Positions 8,760 through 18,246 are shown, numbered from the stretch's first letter. The stretch is DNA of 48,057 bases from Methylococcaceae bacterium UBA7658 (GCA_002483425.1 DLHW01000019.1:124-48180); one strand, 5' to 3'. Made by a program: numbers and translations. Notes: generated by a model not told the origin, from the letters alone.

Positions 8760-9323
8760 ATGAGTAATGAAAATTATCTGAATAATCAGTTCCTTATTGC
8801 GATGCCTAGCTTAATGGATCCCATTTTTCACCACACAGTGACTTTGCTATGTCAGCACACCAAAGAAGGCGCGCTGGGTATTGTTATTAACCGTCCTTCC
8901 GATATGAAACTGGGCGAAATCTTTAAGCAAATGAATATACCGTATACTTCGGAAGTTGCCTCTGAAACATCCGTTTATTCGGGCGGACCGGTACAACAAG
9001 ACAGAGGTTTTGTCGTTCATACTACGTGCGGGAGCTGGGATATGACCATGCCGGTATCGGACGCTATTTCCTTGACTACCTCGCGAGATGTTATTGAGGC
9101 TATCGCAACCGGCGAGGGGCCTGAACAATATTTGATAGCGCTCGGGTATGCCGGTTGGGGTGAAGGCCAATTGGAAAAAGAAATTTTAAGTAATTCCTGG
9201 TTAAACACGCCTTTCGCGAAACAAATCCTATTCGATACGCCGGTCAGTCAGCGCTGGAACGCGGCGGCTAATCAAATAGGCATCAATATCAACCAGCTTA
9301 CCACACCGGCAGGTCATGGCTGA
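8760..9323 (+). CDS. YqgE/AlgH family protein
   Basis: A 187-residue member of the YqgE/AlgH family (DUF179). The typical opening NQFLIAMPSLMDPIFHHTVTLLCQH and the later GALGIVINRPS and YSGGPVQQDRGFVVH blocks are all present, and the length matches the family. The molecular function is not firmly known; AlgH was named for an effect on alginate regulation in Pseudomonas. It overlaps ruvX by eight bases, the widely conserved yqgE-ruvX (yqgF) pairing. Confidence 0.95.
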   Translation: MSNENYLNNQFLIAMPSLMDPIFHHTVTLLCQHTKEGALGIVINRPSDMKLGEIFKQMNIPYTSEVASETSVYSGGPVQQDRGFVVHTTCGSWDMTMPVSDAISLTTSRDVIEAIATGEGPEQYLIALGYAGWGEGQLEKEILSNSWLNTPFAKQILFDTPVSQRWNAAANQIGININQLTTPAGHG

Positions 9324-9783
9324 TAATGGAAGACGCGATCCGTTATTGGGCAAAGTTCAGGACGATACCTATCTCGGTTTTGATTTCGGAAACAAAAAAA
9401 TAGGCGTTGCAGTCGGACATTTAGAAACCGGCATTGCAAGTCCGTTGCGAACTTTACGGGCGCTTAATCAACAGCCCGATTGGCCCGGTCTTGCGAAACT
9501 GATCGCCGAATGGAATCCGGCGGGTTTAATCGTAGGCATTTCAAAACAAATTGACGGTTCGGACAACGTAATTACCCCCCGTATGCTAAAATTTTGCCGT
9601 CAGCTGGAAGGCAGATTCCGTTTGCCGGTTTACCGGCAAGATGAAACCTTATCCACTTTTGAAGCCAAACAAATATTATTCGATGAAGTTAAAGTTAGTG
9701 CAGTAAAACTTTGGGATGTACAAGATCAACTTGCCGCTCAACTCATTTTGCAATCCTGGATAAATGACAATAAATCAATATGA
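9316..9783 (+). CDS. ruvX: Holliday junction resolvase RuvX (YqgF)
   Basis: A 155-residue RNase H-fold protein of the RuvX/YqgF family. The first catalytic Asp is in YLGFDFGNKKIGVAVG (D23), a second acidic residue is in the QDETLST motif, and the third lies in the C-terminal DVQDQLAAQLILQ segment. Family members are linked to Holliday junction resolution and to 16S rRNA 5'-end maturation. It overlaps yqgE by eight bases and pyrR by four, so translation of the three is probably coupled. Confidence 0.95.
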   Translation: MADNGRRDPLLGKVQDDTYLGFDFGNKKIGVAVGHLETGIASPLRTLRALNQQPDWPGLAKLIAEWNPAGLIVGISKQIDGSDNVITPRMLKFCRQLEGRFRLPVYRQDETLSTFEAKQILFDEVKVSAVKLWDVQDQLAAQLILQSWINDNKSI

Positions 9784-10298
9784 CCGCTCATAAATTCGAC
9801 GTTCCGGCATTGCTCATTGCGCTTGAAAATAAAATCGAAACCGCTATCAAAGAAAGAAACATAGCCGATCCCTTAATCATCGGTATTCGAACCGGCGGCG
9901 TGTGGATCGCCGAACAATTACACCATCGTTTAGGTATCAAGGAACCGCCCGGCTTACTCGATATTTCATTTTACCGGGATGATTTTTCGCAGATCGGCGT
10001 TAATCCTAATGTTAAGCCTAGCCAATTACCGGCTCATATCGAAGGGCGCAATATTATTTTGATCGATGACGTTTTTTATACCGGGCGGACAGTACGCGCG
10101 GCGTTAAACGAAATCTTCGATTATGGACGTCCTAATCAAGTTCTCTTGGCGGTTTTAATAGAACGGAACGGTAAACAAATACCTATTAGCCCGGATTGTT
10201 CAGGAATCGTTGTTTCTTTAGATGCGGGCCTGCGCATTAAACTGACAGGTCCCGAGCCTTTAGCTGTTGAAACTCAATTCGTCGACGTGGCGGCTTAA
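9780..10298 (+). CDS. pyrR: Bifunctional pyr operon regulator / uracil phosphoribosyltransferase PyrR
   Basis: A 172-residue type I phosphoribosyltransferase. The PRPP-binding loop is ILIDDVFYTGRTVRAAL (residues 93-109), and the GIRTGGVWIAEQL block near 35-46 is typical of PyrR. In Bacillus PyrR binds pyr mRNA attenuators. In gammaproteobacteria such as Pseudomonas it sits at the head of pyrBC' and regulates differently. I see no attenuator here because pyrR overlaps ruvX by four bases (ATGA) and pyrB starts three bases after its stop. Confidence 0.95.
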   Translation: MTAHKFDVPALLIALENKIETAIKERNIADPLIIGIRTGGVWIAEQLHHRLGIKEPPGLLDISFYRDDFSQIGVNPNVKPSQLPAHIEGRNIILIDDVFYTGRTVRAALNEIFDYGRPNQVLLAVLIERNGKQIPISPDCSGIVVSLDAGLRIKLTGPEPLAVETQFVDVAA

Positions 10299-10301
10299 AT
10301 A

Positions 10302-11264
10302 ATGACCGGTAATTCGCAGTTAAATTCGGAAGGTAAGCTTAAACACTTTCTAACTATAGAAGGGTTAGGCAAAGAATTATTGGTTGAAATTCTGGATTTG
10401 GCGGAGTCGTTTGTCGGCATGACCGATCAACGGATAAAAAAAATTCCGTTGTTGCGCGGTAAAAGCATTGTCAATTTGTTTTTTGAAAACAGCACCCGAA
10501 CCCGGACCACTTTTGAACTGGCTGCGAAACGGCTTTCGGCCGACGTGCTCAGCATGAGTATTGCTACATCGTCTACGTCAAAAGGCGAAAGTTTGCTGGA
10601 TACTATTCGCAACCTGGAAGCCATGTATGTCGATATGTTTGTCGTCAGGCACGGTATCAGCGGCGCCGCACATTTTATCGCGCAGCATGTTTCCCCGCAT
10701 ATCAGCGTAATCAACGCCGGCGACGGTCAGCACGCTCATCCGACGCAGGCTATGCTGGACATGTTTACTATCCGTCAATGCAAACATGATTTCGCACCCT
10801 TGCGGGTAGCTGTGGTCGGCGATATTCTGCATTCCAGAGTCGCTCGATCAAATATTCAGGCGCTCAATACTTTGGGAGTTGCCGAGGTTCGTGTCATCGC
10901 GCCTAAGACATTGCTGCCGGTTCAGGTTGAAACAATGGGCGTGACCGTGCTTCACAATTTGACGGACGGATTGAAGGATATCGATGTCATTATCATGTTG
11001 CGGTTGCAAAAAGAACGCATGACATCAGCCTTATTACCCAGCGAAAGCGAATATTTCAAATGCTTCGGATTGACGGAGGAACGGCTTAAAATCGCTAAAC
11101 CGGACGCTATTGTCATGCATCCTGGACCAATTAACCGGGGCGTGGAAATCGACTCGAAAGTCGCTGACGGGCCGCAATCGCTCATTCTTAAGCAAGTCAG
11201 CAATGGAATCGCGATTCGGATGGCGATTATGGCGATGGCGATGCAAAAACAGGGCAGCGTCTAA
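10302..11264 (+). CDS. pyrB: Aspartate carbamoyltransferase catalytic subunit
   Basis: A 320-residue aspartate transcarbamoylase, which makes carbamoyl aspartate in pyrimidine synthesis. Carbamoyl-phosphate binding residues lie in FENSTRTRTTFELAAKRL (residues 64-81); HPTQAMLDMFT and HPGPINRGVEID are the other family motifs. No pyrI regulatory gene follows. Instead a degenerate dihydroorotase gene overlaps the pyrB stop (TAATG), the arrangement described for Pseudomonas-type class A transcarbamoylases, where the two proteins form one dodecameric complex. The N-terminal extension relative to the E. coli protein is also typical of that class. Confidence 0.97.
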   Translation: MTGNSQLNSEGKLKHFLTIEGLGKELLVEILDLAESFVGMTDQRIKKIPLLRGKSIVNLFFENSTRTRTTFELAAKRLSADVLSMSIATSSTSKGESLLDTIRNLEAMYVDMFVVRHGISGAAHFIAQHVSPHISVINAGDGQHAHPTQAMLDMFTIRQCKHDFAPLRVAVVGDILHSRVARSNIQALNTLGVAEVRVIAPKTLLPVQVETMGVTVLHNLTDGLKDIDVIIMLRLQKERMTSALLPSESEYFKCFGLTEERLKIAKPDAIVMHPGPINRGVEIDSKVADGPQSLILKQVSNGIAIRMAIMAMAMQKQGSV

Positions 11265-12553
11265 TGCAACGCATTCATATAAAAGACGGCAGGGTCATCG
11301 ACCCTAAAAATAAAATAGACCGCATAGGATCGGTTTATATCGAAAACGGTAAGATTGTATCGGTTATCTTTAAGCCGGTAGGGTATGTGCCGGACATTGT
11401 GATAGAGGCGCAAAACCAGATAATTTGCCCTGGTTTTATCGATTTAAGCACACGTTTGCGCGAACCTGGACAAAGCCGTAAAGCCACCTTTGCAAGCGAA
11501 ACCGCGGCGGCGGCTAAAGCGGGCGTGACGACCATGTGTCTGCAACCGGATACGTCGCCGGTTATCGACACACCTGCTATTGCGGAACTGGTTAAAGAAA
11601 TGGCGGCAAAATCAGGTTACCAGCAAATTTTGCCTATTGGCGCGCTGACTCAAAAATTGGGTGGCGCCGAGCTAAGCACCATGCTGGCTCTAAAGCAAGC
11701 GGGGTGTGTAGCGGTCAGCAACGCTAATCAGCCGGTGAAAAATCTATTGGTGTTAAGGCGAGCTATGGAATACGCAGCTAGCCATGACTTACTATTAATT
11801 TGCCGACCAAACGATTTTTGGCTAAGCAGTAACGGTTGTGTTCATGAAGGCCGGTTATCGACCCGATACGGCTTACCCAGTGTTCCGGAAGCCGCTGAAA
11901 CGATCGCTTTAGATCAGAGTTTAGAATTGGCCGAATTAACCGGTTGCAGAATCCACTTCGGACAAATCAGCGCGAGACGTTCTGTTATCAAGCTTCAGCA
12001 GGCTAAAAAATACGGCTTGGCGGTCAGTTCTGATGTAGCCATTCATCAATTTCATTTAACCGAAGACGACATCACCCCGTTCGATAGCGCATATCATGTG
12101 CAACCGCCTTTCCGTTCTCAACGCGACCGGGAGGCGTTAAGGGAAGGGCTGGCAAACGGAATTATCGACTGTATCTGTTCCGACCATCAACCGCATGATG
12201 TGGACGCCAAATTAGGCGCCTTTCCCGAAACCGAGCCGGGCGTATCGGCATTGGAGACACTCCTACCCTTGATGTTAAAACTAGCGGAGGAAAGCCGTAT
12301 GACGATTAACCAAGGCATTGCGAGCTTGACCGAACATCCGGCGCGAGTTCTTGGGCTGGAAAGAGGCGCTTTAACGCCTGGTTGTCCAGCCGATATTTGC
12401 ATTTTTAATCCACATAAAGAATGGAAGGTTAATGCGTCTGGCTGGCGCAGCCAAGGAATTAATACACCCTTTTGGGAAACGGTTTTTAAAGGCCAAGTCA
12501 CTTACACCGTTCAAAGCGGCAAAATTATTTACAGTCAAGACCGTGCATTCTGA
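11264..12553 (+). CDS. pyrC': Catalytically dead dihydroorotase homologue (PyrC'), predicted partner of PyrB
   Basis: A 429-residue amidohydrolase-superfamily protein of dihydroorotase type, full length and without breaks. Its metal site is degraded. The HxH that should follow PGFID is Ser62-Thr-Arg64 (LSTRLREPG). The His of the later strand is an Arg in LLICRPNDFW, and HFGQISA replaces one His by Gln. The final CSDHQPHD Asp motif remains. In Pseudomonas the overlapping pyrC' gene makes an inactive dihydroorotase needed to assemble active PyrB. The one-base overlap with pyrB here fits that model. An active pyrC is therefore expected elsewhere in the genome. Confidence 0.93.
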   Translation: MQRIHIKDGRVIDPKNKIDRIGSVYIENGKIVSVIFKPVGYVPDIVIEAQNQIICPGFIDLSTRLREPGQSRKATFASETAAAAKAGVTTMCLQPDTSPVIDTPAIAELVKEMAAKSGYQQILPIGALTQKLGGAELSTMLALKQAGCVAVSNANQPVKNLLVLRRAMEYAASHDLLLICRPNDFWLSSNGCVHEGRLSTRYGLPSVPEAAETIALDQSLELAELTGCRIHFGQISARRSVIKLQQAKKYGLAVSSDVAIHQFHLTEDDITPFDSAYHVQPPFRSQRDREALREGLANGIIDCICSDHQPHDVDAKLGAFPETEPGVSALETLLPLMLKLAEESRMTINQGIASLTEHPARVLGLERGALTPGCPADICIFNPHKEWKVNASGWRSQGINTPFWETVFKGQVTYTVQSGKIIYSQDRAF

Positions 12554-12625
12554 ACCGTCTGTTTTCTAACAGATTTCATTTTCCGTCCGGCCTTCACCTC
12601 GATCATATTCAATCGTGTTTTTCTA

Positions 12626-12737
12626 TCGATCCGGCCTTATGAAGATTCAAATCCCGTTCGCCTTGAGCCTGTCGAAAGACGTGTTGTGCTTCGACTTGCT
12701 CAGTACGAACGGTTCAAACATTAAAGCGCCGGATCAA
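12626..12737 (+). repeat. MITE/BIME-like repeat with GATCCGGC terminal inverted repeats, copy 1
   Basis: The element begins TCGATCCGGCC and ends GCCGGATCAA, so its ends are inverted repeats. Inside are two opposed REP-like cores (GAGCCTGTCGAA and TTCGACTTGCTC), flanked by GTTCG on one side and CGAAC on the other, able to form a long imperfect hairpin. A second copy in the opposite orientation lies at 35221-35354 and shares the CCTTATGAA and GGTTCAAACA segments. It fills the otherwise gene-free gap between pyrC' and the flippase gene. Confidence 0.8.
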
Positions 12738-12817
12738 CAAGCCGCATGATTGTAATAGCATAATGTACTGTTATTCAATTACTTAACTTCGAAACTTAAC
12801 TACTCTTTGTTAATTTA

Positions 12818-14290
12818 ATGGGCATTATCGCAAAACTTGCCTCGCAAACGGCGATTTACGGATTAAGCAGTATTTTCGGGCGTTTCCTCAATTATTTGCT
12901 GGTGCCACTCTACACCTATTATTTCTCTGCCGAAGAGTACGGCGTCGTATCGGAATTTTACGCTTATGCCGGATTTTTTTCGGTACTGTTGTTGTTCGGC
13001 TTCGATACCGGTTATTTCAGATTTCGGGATAAGGCGCATATTGGAAGGGATCAAACCTATTCGACGGCGCTCTGGTTCGTTTTGTTCATGAATGCGGTAT
13101 TTTTCGGACTGATTGCCGGGATTAATCCTTGGTTATCCGGATTATTAAACTATTCCGGACACCCAGAATACGTATTGTGTTTCAGTCTGATTTTGGTTTT
13201 AGATGCCGTTGCGTCCATCCCTTTCGCCCGGTTGAGGGCGGAAAATAAGGCTTTCCGTTTCGCCGCCGTCAAAATTACCGAGATATTGATAACCGTCGGG
13301 TTAAGCTTACTCTTCATTAAATTTTGTCCTAAGTGGTTGGCCGAAAAACAATTCATGTGGCTAGCCGGCGTTTACAATCCAAAGATCGGCGTCGGTTATA
13401 TCTTTATTGCCAACTTAATAGCCAGTATTTGCAAATTCATAATGCTTGCGCCGGAATTAACCGGCATGAGGTGGGGATTTAACTTGCCGTTATTCGGCGC
13501 AATGTTGCGTTATTCGTTGCCAATGGTTGTAATCGGGTTCGCCGGCATAATCAACGAGATGCTGGACCGGGTATTGTTAAAGCAACTACTGCCGTACGAT
13601 TTGCCGACCAACATGAAAATGTTGGGCATTTACGGTGCGTGTTATAAATTATCGATATTGATGTCTTTGTTTATCCAAGCTTTTCGCTTTGCCGCCGAAC
13701 CGTTTTTCTTTTCTTATGCCGGCAAGACCGATGCTCGCATAATCTACGCGAAAGTTTTACGTTATTTTGTCGTTTTTTGTGTTTTTATTTTTTTATTGGT
13801 AACGCTGTATATCGATGTTTTCAAATATTTTGTCGGGCCGGAATTCCGTACCGGTTTGGCTGTTGTGCCCATTCTGTTATTCGCCAACTTGTTCCTTGGC
13901 ATCTATGTCAATTTATCGATTTGGTACAAACTAACCGACCGGACCTTAATGGGCGCTTTGGTATCGTCGGGCGCGGCAATTCTGACTGTCGTATTAAACG
14001 TCTGGTGGATACCGGTCTACGGCTACATGGGTTCTGCTTGGGCGCATTTGATCGGCTATGCGGGCATGGCCGCCATCTCCTACAGCTTAGGTCAAATTTA
14101 TTACCCTGTTAAATACGATGTGATCAGGATTCTGGCTTATATCGAATTGGGATTAGGTATTTATGCTGCGCATCTCCACTTGCAAAAAATTGCGTCTTGG
14201 CCGATGGGCGTATTGCCCGGATTATTGTTGTTGCTTTATGTGTTGCTTGCGATTTTATTTGAAATGAAAAGTTTGCGAAAATTCGCTTAA
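12818..14290 (+). CDS. Polysaccharide flippase-like membrane protein (oligosaccharide flippase family)
   Basis: A 490-residue integral membrane protein of the MOP/oligosaccharide flippase type. It has many hydrophobic segments over its whole length and an N-terminal pattern (AIYGLSSIFGRFLNYLLVPLYTYYFS) typical of Wzx-like flippases. Such proteins move lipid-linked sugars across the inner membrane. It stands alone from glycosyltransferases; the nearest sugar gene is the GH17 protein at 15454. It may serve the eps locus further right or a glucan made by the GH17 protein. The start follows a weak ribosome site. Confidence 0.82.
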   Translation: MGIIAKLASQTAIYGLSSIFGRFLNYLLVPLYTYYFSAEEYGVVSEFYAYAGFFSVLLLFGFDTGYFRFRDKAHIGRDQTYSTALWFVLFMNAVFFGLIAGINPWLSGLLNYSGHPEYVLCFSLILVLDAVASIPFARLRAENKAFRFAAVKITEILITVGLSLLFIKFCPKWLAEKQFMWLAGVYNPKIGVGYIFIANLIASICKFIMLAPELTGMRWGFNLPLFGAMLRYSLPMVVIGFAGIINEMLDRVLLKQLLPYDLPTNMKMLGIYGACYKLSILMSLFIQAFRFAAEPFFFSYAGKTDARIIYAKVLRYFVVFCVFIFLLVTLYIDVFKYFVGPEFRTGLAVVPILLFANLFLGIYVNLSIWYKLTDRTLMGALVSSGAAILTVVLNVWWIPVYGYMGSAWAHLIGYAGMAAISYSLGQIYYPVKYDVIRILAYIELGLGIYAAHLHLQKIASWPMGVLPGLLLLLYVLLAILFEMKSLRKFA

Positions 14291-14510
14291 TTTTTATCTA
14301 AAATACAAGCTAATATTAATACTTAGATTAAAGCGTTAATCATCCAAAGAAGCGCTCTATACGACTGGCTTTTTAAGGTTAACCGGAAAATCTAAGGCCG
14401 TATAAAGTAACGGTAAATCGAGTTTGATTGAACGGGTTAAAACACTTGTTCGAGATAAAACAAAGACTAACCGTCCTCGGCCTTTATAAATTAATAACTA
14501 GTCATACATT

Positions 14511-15425
14511 ATGAAACTAACATTAGGGCTGATTGGCTTATTGCTATCATACACATTAAGCGCTGCGTCGGTTCTTACGATCAATCAGATTGCTCCCGGC
14601 ATATATGTTCATTGGGGATTACTGGCGTTTTCCGGCCCTAAAAACCATGGCGCCATCGCCAATATCGGGTTTATCGTCGGCGACCATTGCGTTGCTGTAA
14701 TCGATAGCGGCGGTAATCCGGAACAGGGCAAGGCCTTGAAAAACGCTATTGAACGCATAACTCCGAAGCCGGTGTGTTATGTGATCAACACGCATGTTCA
14801 CCCGGATCATATTTACGGAAATTCAGCATTCAAGGACGCTAGCGTTAAGTTTGTCGGACATGAAAAACTGGCGCGGGCAATGTCGGCGCGCGCCGATTTT
14901 TACCTTCAAAAAGCCCCTGAGTTACTCGGTATTAGCCTAACTGCTCAGGATCTGATTCCGCCCGATATTGTTGTTTCTAACGAGCTCGATCTCGATATCG
15001 GCGGGCGGATTTTAAAACTGACTGCACATCCGCCTGCGCATACCGATAACGATTTGAGCGTATACGATCCGCAAACCGGCACTTTATGGCTGTCCGATTT
15101 GTTATTTATCGAACATGTGCCTTCTATCGACGGGAGTCTTAAAGGCTGGCTGGGTGAGTTAACCAAGCTGGAGTCGAAATCTTATAAATTAGTCGTGCCG
15201 GGACACGGCGCTTTGGTGACCGATTGGCCCAAAAGCCTGCAACCGGAAAAGGATTATCTTAGCGCCTTGCTCCAGGAAGTGCGGGCTGCGATAAAGCAAG
15301 GCGTGTTCTTAGAAGATACGGTGAAGTCGGCCGGACTTTCGTTTAAAGACAAGTGGACGTTGTTTGACGAATTTCATCGTAAAAATGTGACCAAAGCTTA
15401 CGCTGAATTGGAGTGGGAAGATTGA
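14511..15425 (+). CDS. MBL-fold metallohydrolase, quinoprotein relay system type
   Basis: A 304-residue metallo-beta-lactamase-fold protein with a cleavable signal peptide (about residues 1-19). The zinc motif HVHPDH is at 95-100; the further His lies in PPAHTDND and the last in VPGHG. The overall pattern, including the early NIGFIVGDHCVAVIDSGG block, resembles the SoxH-related quinoprotein relay system metallohydrolases, which occur beside PQQ-dependent dehydrogenases in methylotrophs. No quinoprotein gene is in this window, so its partner is not visible. A periplasmic location is inferred. It lies 29 bp before the GH17 gene. Confidence 0.85.
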   Translation: MKLTLGLIGLLLSYTLSAASVLTINQIAPGIYVHWGLLAFSGPKNHGAIANIGFIVGDHCVAVIDSGGNPEQGKALKNAIERITPKPVCYVINTHVHPDHIYGNSAFKDASVKFVGHEKLARAMSARADFYLQKAPELLGISLTAQDLIPPDIVVSNELDLDIGGRILKLTAHPPAHTDNDLSVYDPQTGTLWLSDLLFIEHVPSIDGSLKGWLGELTKLESKSYKLVVPGHGALVTDWPKSLQPEKDYLSALLQEVRAAIKQGVFLEDTVKSAGLSFKDKWTLFDEFHRKNVTKAYAELEWED

Positions 15426-15453
15426 GCCTTAACAATACTAACAACAATCAATA

Positions 15454-17139
15454 ATGAGAATTCTTCTAATAGCCGCGCTAATTATTCTCCTGAACGGAAC
15501 CGTCTCGTGGGTCATGAATCTGCCACAAGATGCAGGTTTGGATGTGCCGGACGGAAAATTGAATAGCCTGTCGTTTGCGCCGTTTCGAGAAGGCCAAAAT
15601 CCGCTTTTATTGCAATTTCCTACGCCGGATCAAATCGAAGAAGATTTAAAATTATTGTCGGACAAAACCCACACAATCCGCACCTATTCGAGTACCGAAG
15701 GGATGCGGCCGATACCTGCATTAGCGCAAAAATACGGTTTAAAAATGATTCAAGGCGCTTGGATCGGGTATTTAAAAGCCGACAGCCAAGCTGAAATCGA
15801 CGCCTTAGTGGAGTCGGCCAACCGCTATCCTGATGTTGTTAAGCGGGTAATTGTCGGCAATGAAGTGCTTTTGCGCGGCGAAAGAAAACCCGAAGAACTC
15901 GTGGAATATATCCGCCAAGTCAAAAAACGGGTAACGCAACCGGTGTCATACGCCGATGTCTGGTCGATGTACATGAAATACCCGGAGTTAATTAAAGAAG
16001 TCGATTTCATTACTATCCACATTTTGCCTTATTGGGAAGATAAGCCTATTCCGGTCGATAAAGCGCCAGAACATATCGAGCGTATTTACAAACAAGTTCA
16101 AAAAGAAGCCGAGACCATTTCGCCAGGAAAGCCCATTTTGATCGGCGAATCCGGCTGGCCGAGCGAAGGCAGACAGCGCGGATGGGCAGTTCCGAGCGTC
16201 GTGAATGAAGCCGCTTTTATCCGCGGTTTGTTGGAAGTAGCCGCCGTCAATCGTTTCGATGTCAATATCGTCGAAGCATTTAACCAATCGTGGAAAAGCG
16301 AACTGGAAGGCGTTGTCGGTGCAAACTGGGGCTTGTTTTCAGTCGAGCGCAAGGAAGTGTTCCCATTAACCGGCAAAGTTTACGAAAACTCAGAATGGCT
16401 AGATCAGTTCACCATGGCCTCGCTATTGCTGATTCTATGCATCGTCTGTTTCGCCAATAATTTGAAAGCTTGTTCTAGTCTAAAAATATTCGTTTTTTTG
16501 GCGTTTTTACAATTACTTTGCGCCGTGTTGGTGTTTCAGGGCGATAAATCCTGGTATACCAGTTATAACGATTGGCAACGGTTTAAAACCATTCTGGTCG
16601 TATTGTTAAATGGAATTGTTGCCGCTTTGGTCAGCCGCCGGGCGTTCGATTTACTGGCGGGGAAACTAACCAAACGCGGAATTACAGTTGCTCTCGACGT
16701 TGTTTACCTGATTGTTTTTGCTTTGATGCTTTATAAAACTTACTTATTGGCGGCGGATGGCCGTTATATCAGTTTCCCGTTTGAAATTGCCGCTATTCCC
16801 GTTATCGGTCTTGCCGGCTTGTTCTGCATCCAATGCCTAGGTAACCCAATCGATTTAAAAAAGTTCGATTTCAATCGCTTGACCGGAAGGAGTCCGGAAA
16901 TTAACCGGCGCAATAAATGGTTAGGCTGGCTGACGGTTTTTTATACCGCCGGGCTTGTTGCGGGGGAAACCAAAGCCTTCATGATCGGCCGGGACTTCAT
17001 TTTAGAGTTTCCCAGCATTGGCGAGCGTTTAGGCTGGGCTTTAGTCTACACGCTCACTAACGGCCAATTAATCGGCTGGCTGGTTTGTTTGCTTGTTGTT
17101 TCTTGGTCGTTGTTGACCGGTAAACAACGGCTTACCTAG
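15454..17139 (+). CDS. GH17-family glucanosyltransferase/glucanase with C-terminal membrane domain
   Basis: A 561-residue protein with an N-terminal membrane anchor (about 1-20). A glycoside hydrolase family 17 domain follows (about 35-310), then roughly seven hydrophobic segments to the end. The GH17 acid/base Glu is in IVGNEVL (E137) and the nucleophile in ILIGESGWPS (E232). Bacterial GH17 domains act on beta-1,3-glucans, often as transglycosylases that introduce branches or cyclise chains, as in NdvB-like proteins. Here no GT2 synthase domain is fused; the membrane part has no motif I recognise. It is next to the MBL protein and a flippase. Confidence 0.85.
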   Translation: MRILLIAALIILLNGTVSWVMNLPQDAGLDVPDGKLNSLSFAPFREGQNPLLLQFPTPDQIEEDLKLLSDKTHTIRTYSSTEGMRPIPALAQKYGLKMIQGAWIGYLKADSQAEIDALVESANRYPDVVKRVIVGNEVLLRGERKPEELVEYIRQVKKRVTQPVSYADVWSMYMKYPELIKEVDFITIHILPYWEDKPIPVDKAPEHIERIYKQVQKEAETISPGKPILIGESGWPSEGRQRGWAVPSVVNEAAFIRGLLEVAAVNRFDVNIVEAFNQSWKSELEGVVGANWGLFSVERKEVFPLTGKVYENSEWLDQFTMASLLLILCIVCFANNLKACSSLKIFVFLAFLQLLCAVLVFQGDKSWYTSYNDWQRFKTILVVLLNGIVAALVSRRAFDLLAGKLTKRGITVALDVVYLIVFALMLYKTYLLAADGRYISFPFEIAAIPVIGLAGLFCIQCLGNPIDLKKFDFNRLTGRSPEINRRNKWLGWLTVFYTAGLVAGETKAFMIGRDFILEFPSIGERLGWALVYTLTNGQLIGWLVCLLVVSWSLLTGKQRLT

Positions 17140-17423
17140 TAGCACGTTAATGCTTTTTTGTCTTAAATTAAGAGGGTTGGCCGATATTCCGGTTTTTTTC
17201 GCAGAAATATTTAACTCATTGTTCTAAATCAGTAATTACCATTTTGTTAAATTGAGATCTTTGCACGGACAGCAGGAACTGCGGCTCAATGGTCAAAAGC
17301 CGATGTTTTTGAATTAAGTGTATAGGCCTTAATGAGTAGTATTCGGTTGTAATACGCTTTATCTGTCAATTTTTCATACAATTATGGTTCTTGTCCGCAC
17401 GTTTTTACGTGCATTTGACGAAA

Positions 17424-18246
17424 TTATCCTATAAACGTCAGCACTTCGGCCTGGAATTCCATATCGCGCTTGATGTTGTAGGCCATTATCGTCGTCGGCA
17501 TAAACTGGGCTTGGTTACGCTTGAGACCCAAGTAACGCACCTTGGCTAAGTGATAGAGCTGCTTGAGTACCCTGAACACGCGCTCGACGGTGCTGTGGAT
17601 GCTTGACCATTGCCGGTTTTGCTGCTATTGCCGCTCGCTCAACGGTTGGTTTCGCTTAGCCTTGTACTCACAGAGCATATATGCAGGGTGCGGTTACCGG
17701 TGTTGTGCTTGGCCAGGAGTTTGTCGTGTTTAGCGCCGCCATAGGCCTTGTCCGCGCATACCTGCTCCTCGACGCAGGTTGGCAGTTTTCCCCGGAACTG
17801 CGAGTCGTGCGCGTTACTCGGCGTGTAGTGGACAGCCTTGATGAAGCCGTCCTCATCGATGTTGACATGCGCCTTGTCGCCGTAAGTGCTGGTCTTCTTG
17901 TCGTTGGCGGCTACCTTGACATTATAGCCCGCCTCGATGTTCGGGTGTTCTCCCCGTCCTTGCTCTGCGGCTCTGCGCATCAATACTCTCTGGGACACAA
18001 GGCACAGTGACATCAACGATACCCACTGGACACAAGGCTGACATCGCCAGTCTTGATATAAAAACCTTTAGCCGACAGTTGCCGATTGACCTCGGACAAC
18101 AAGGTGTCCAGAGACATTTGCTTCGGCATGTGTTGCGGAACCGCTAGGTCGTGCTGTAGTCGGGTACGCCTTCGCTTAGCCTCAGGTTGATGAAGCGCCG
18201 GCGTATCAAATCCCGCGCCAGTTGCTTTTCCAGCCCAGGGTCTCAA
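17424..18246 (-). pseudogene. IS5-family transposase, broken into several frames
   Basis: Three homologous pieces lie in order on the minus strand. 18246-18013 has the N-terminal part with MSLDTLLSEVNRQLSAKG and YIKTGDVS. 18016-17639 has the DDE-domain piece with AGYNVKVAANDKK and TYGDKAHVNIDEDGFIKAVH. About 17614-17424 has the C-terminal STVERVFRVLKQLYHLAK and MAYNIKRDMEFQ segment. Frames change between pieces, and near 17995-18045 the sequence repeats a CCTTGTGTCC block, suggesting a small duplication. The element is inactive. I could not find terminal inverted repeats or target duplications with confidence. It lies directly before the iron-uptake locus. Confidence 0.85.

Noticed and set aside
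17681..18010. Open frame of 109 codons on the plus strand
   Set aside because: Antisense to the DDE domain of the decayed transposase; only the minus-strand product has recognisable motifs.
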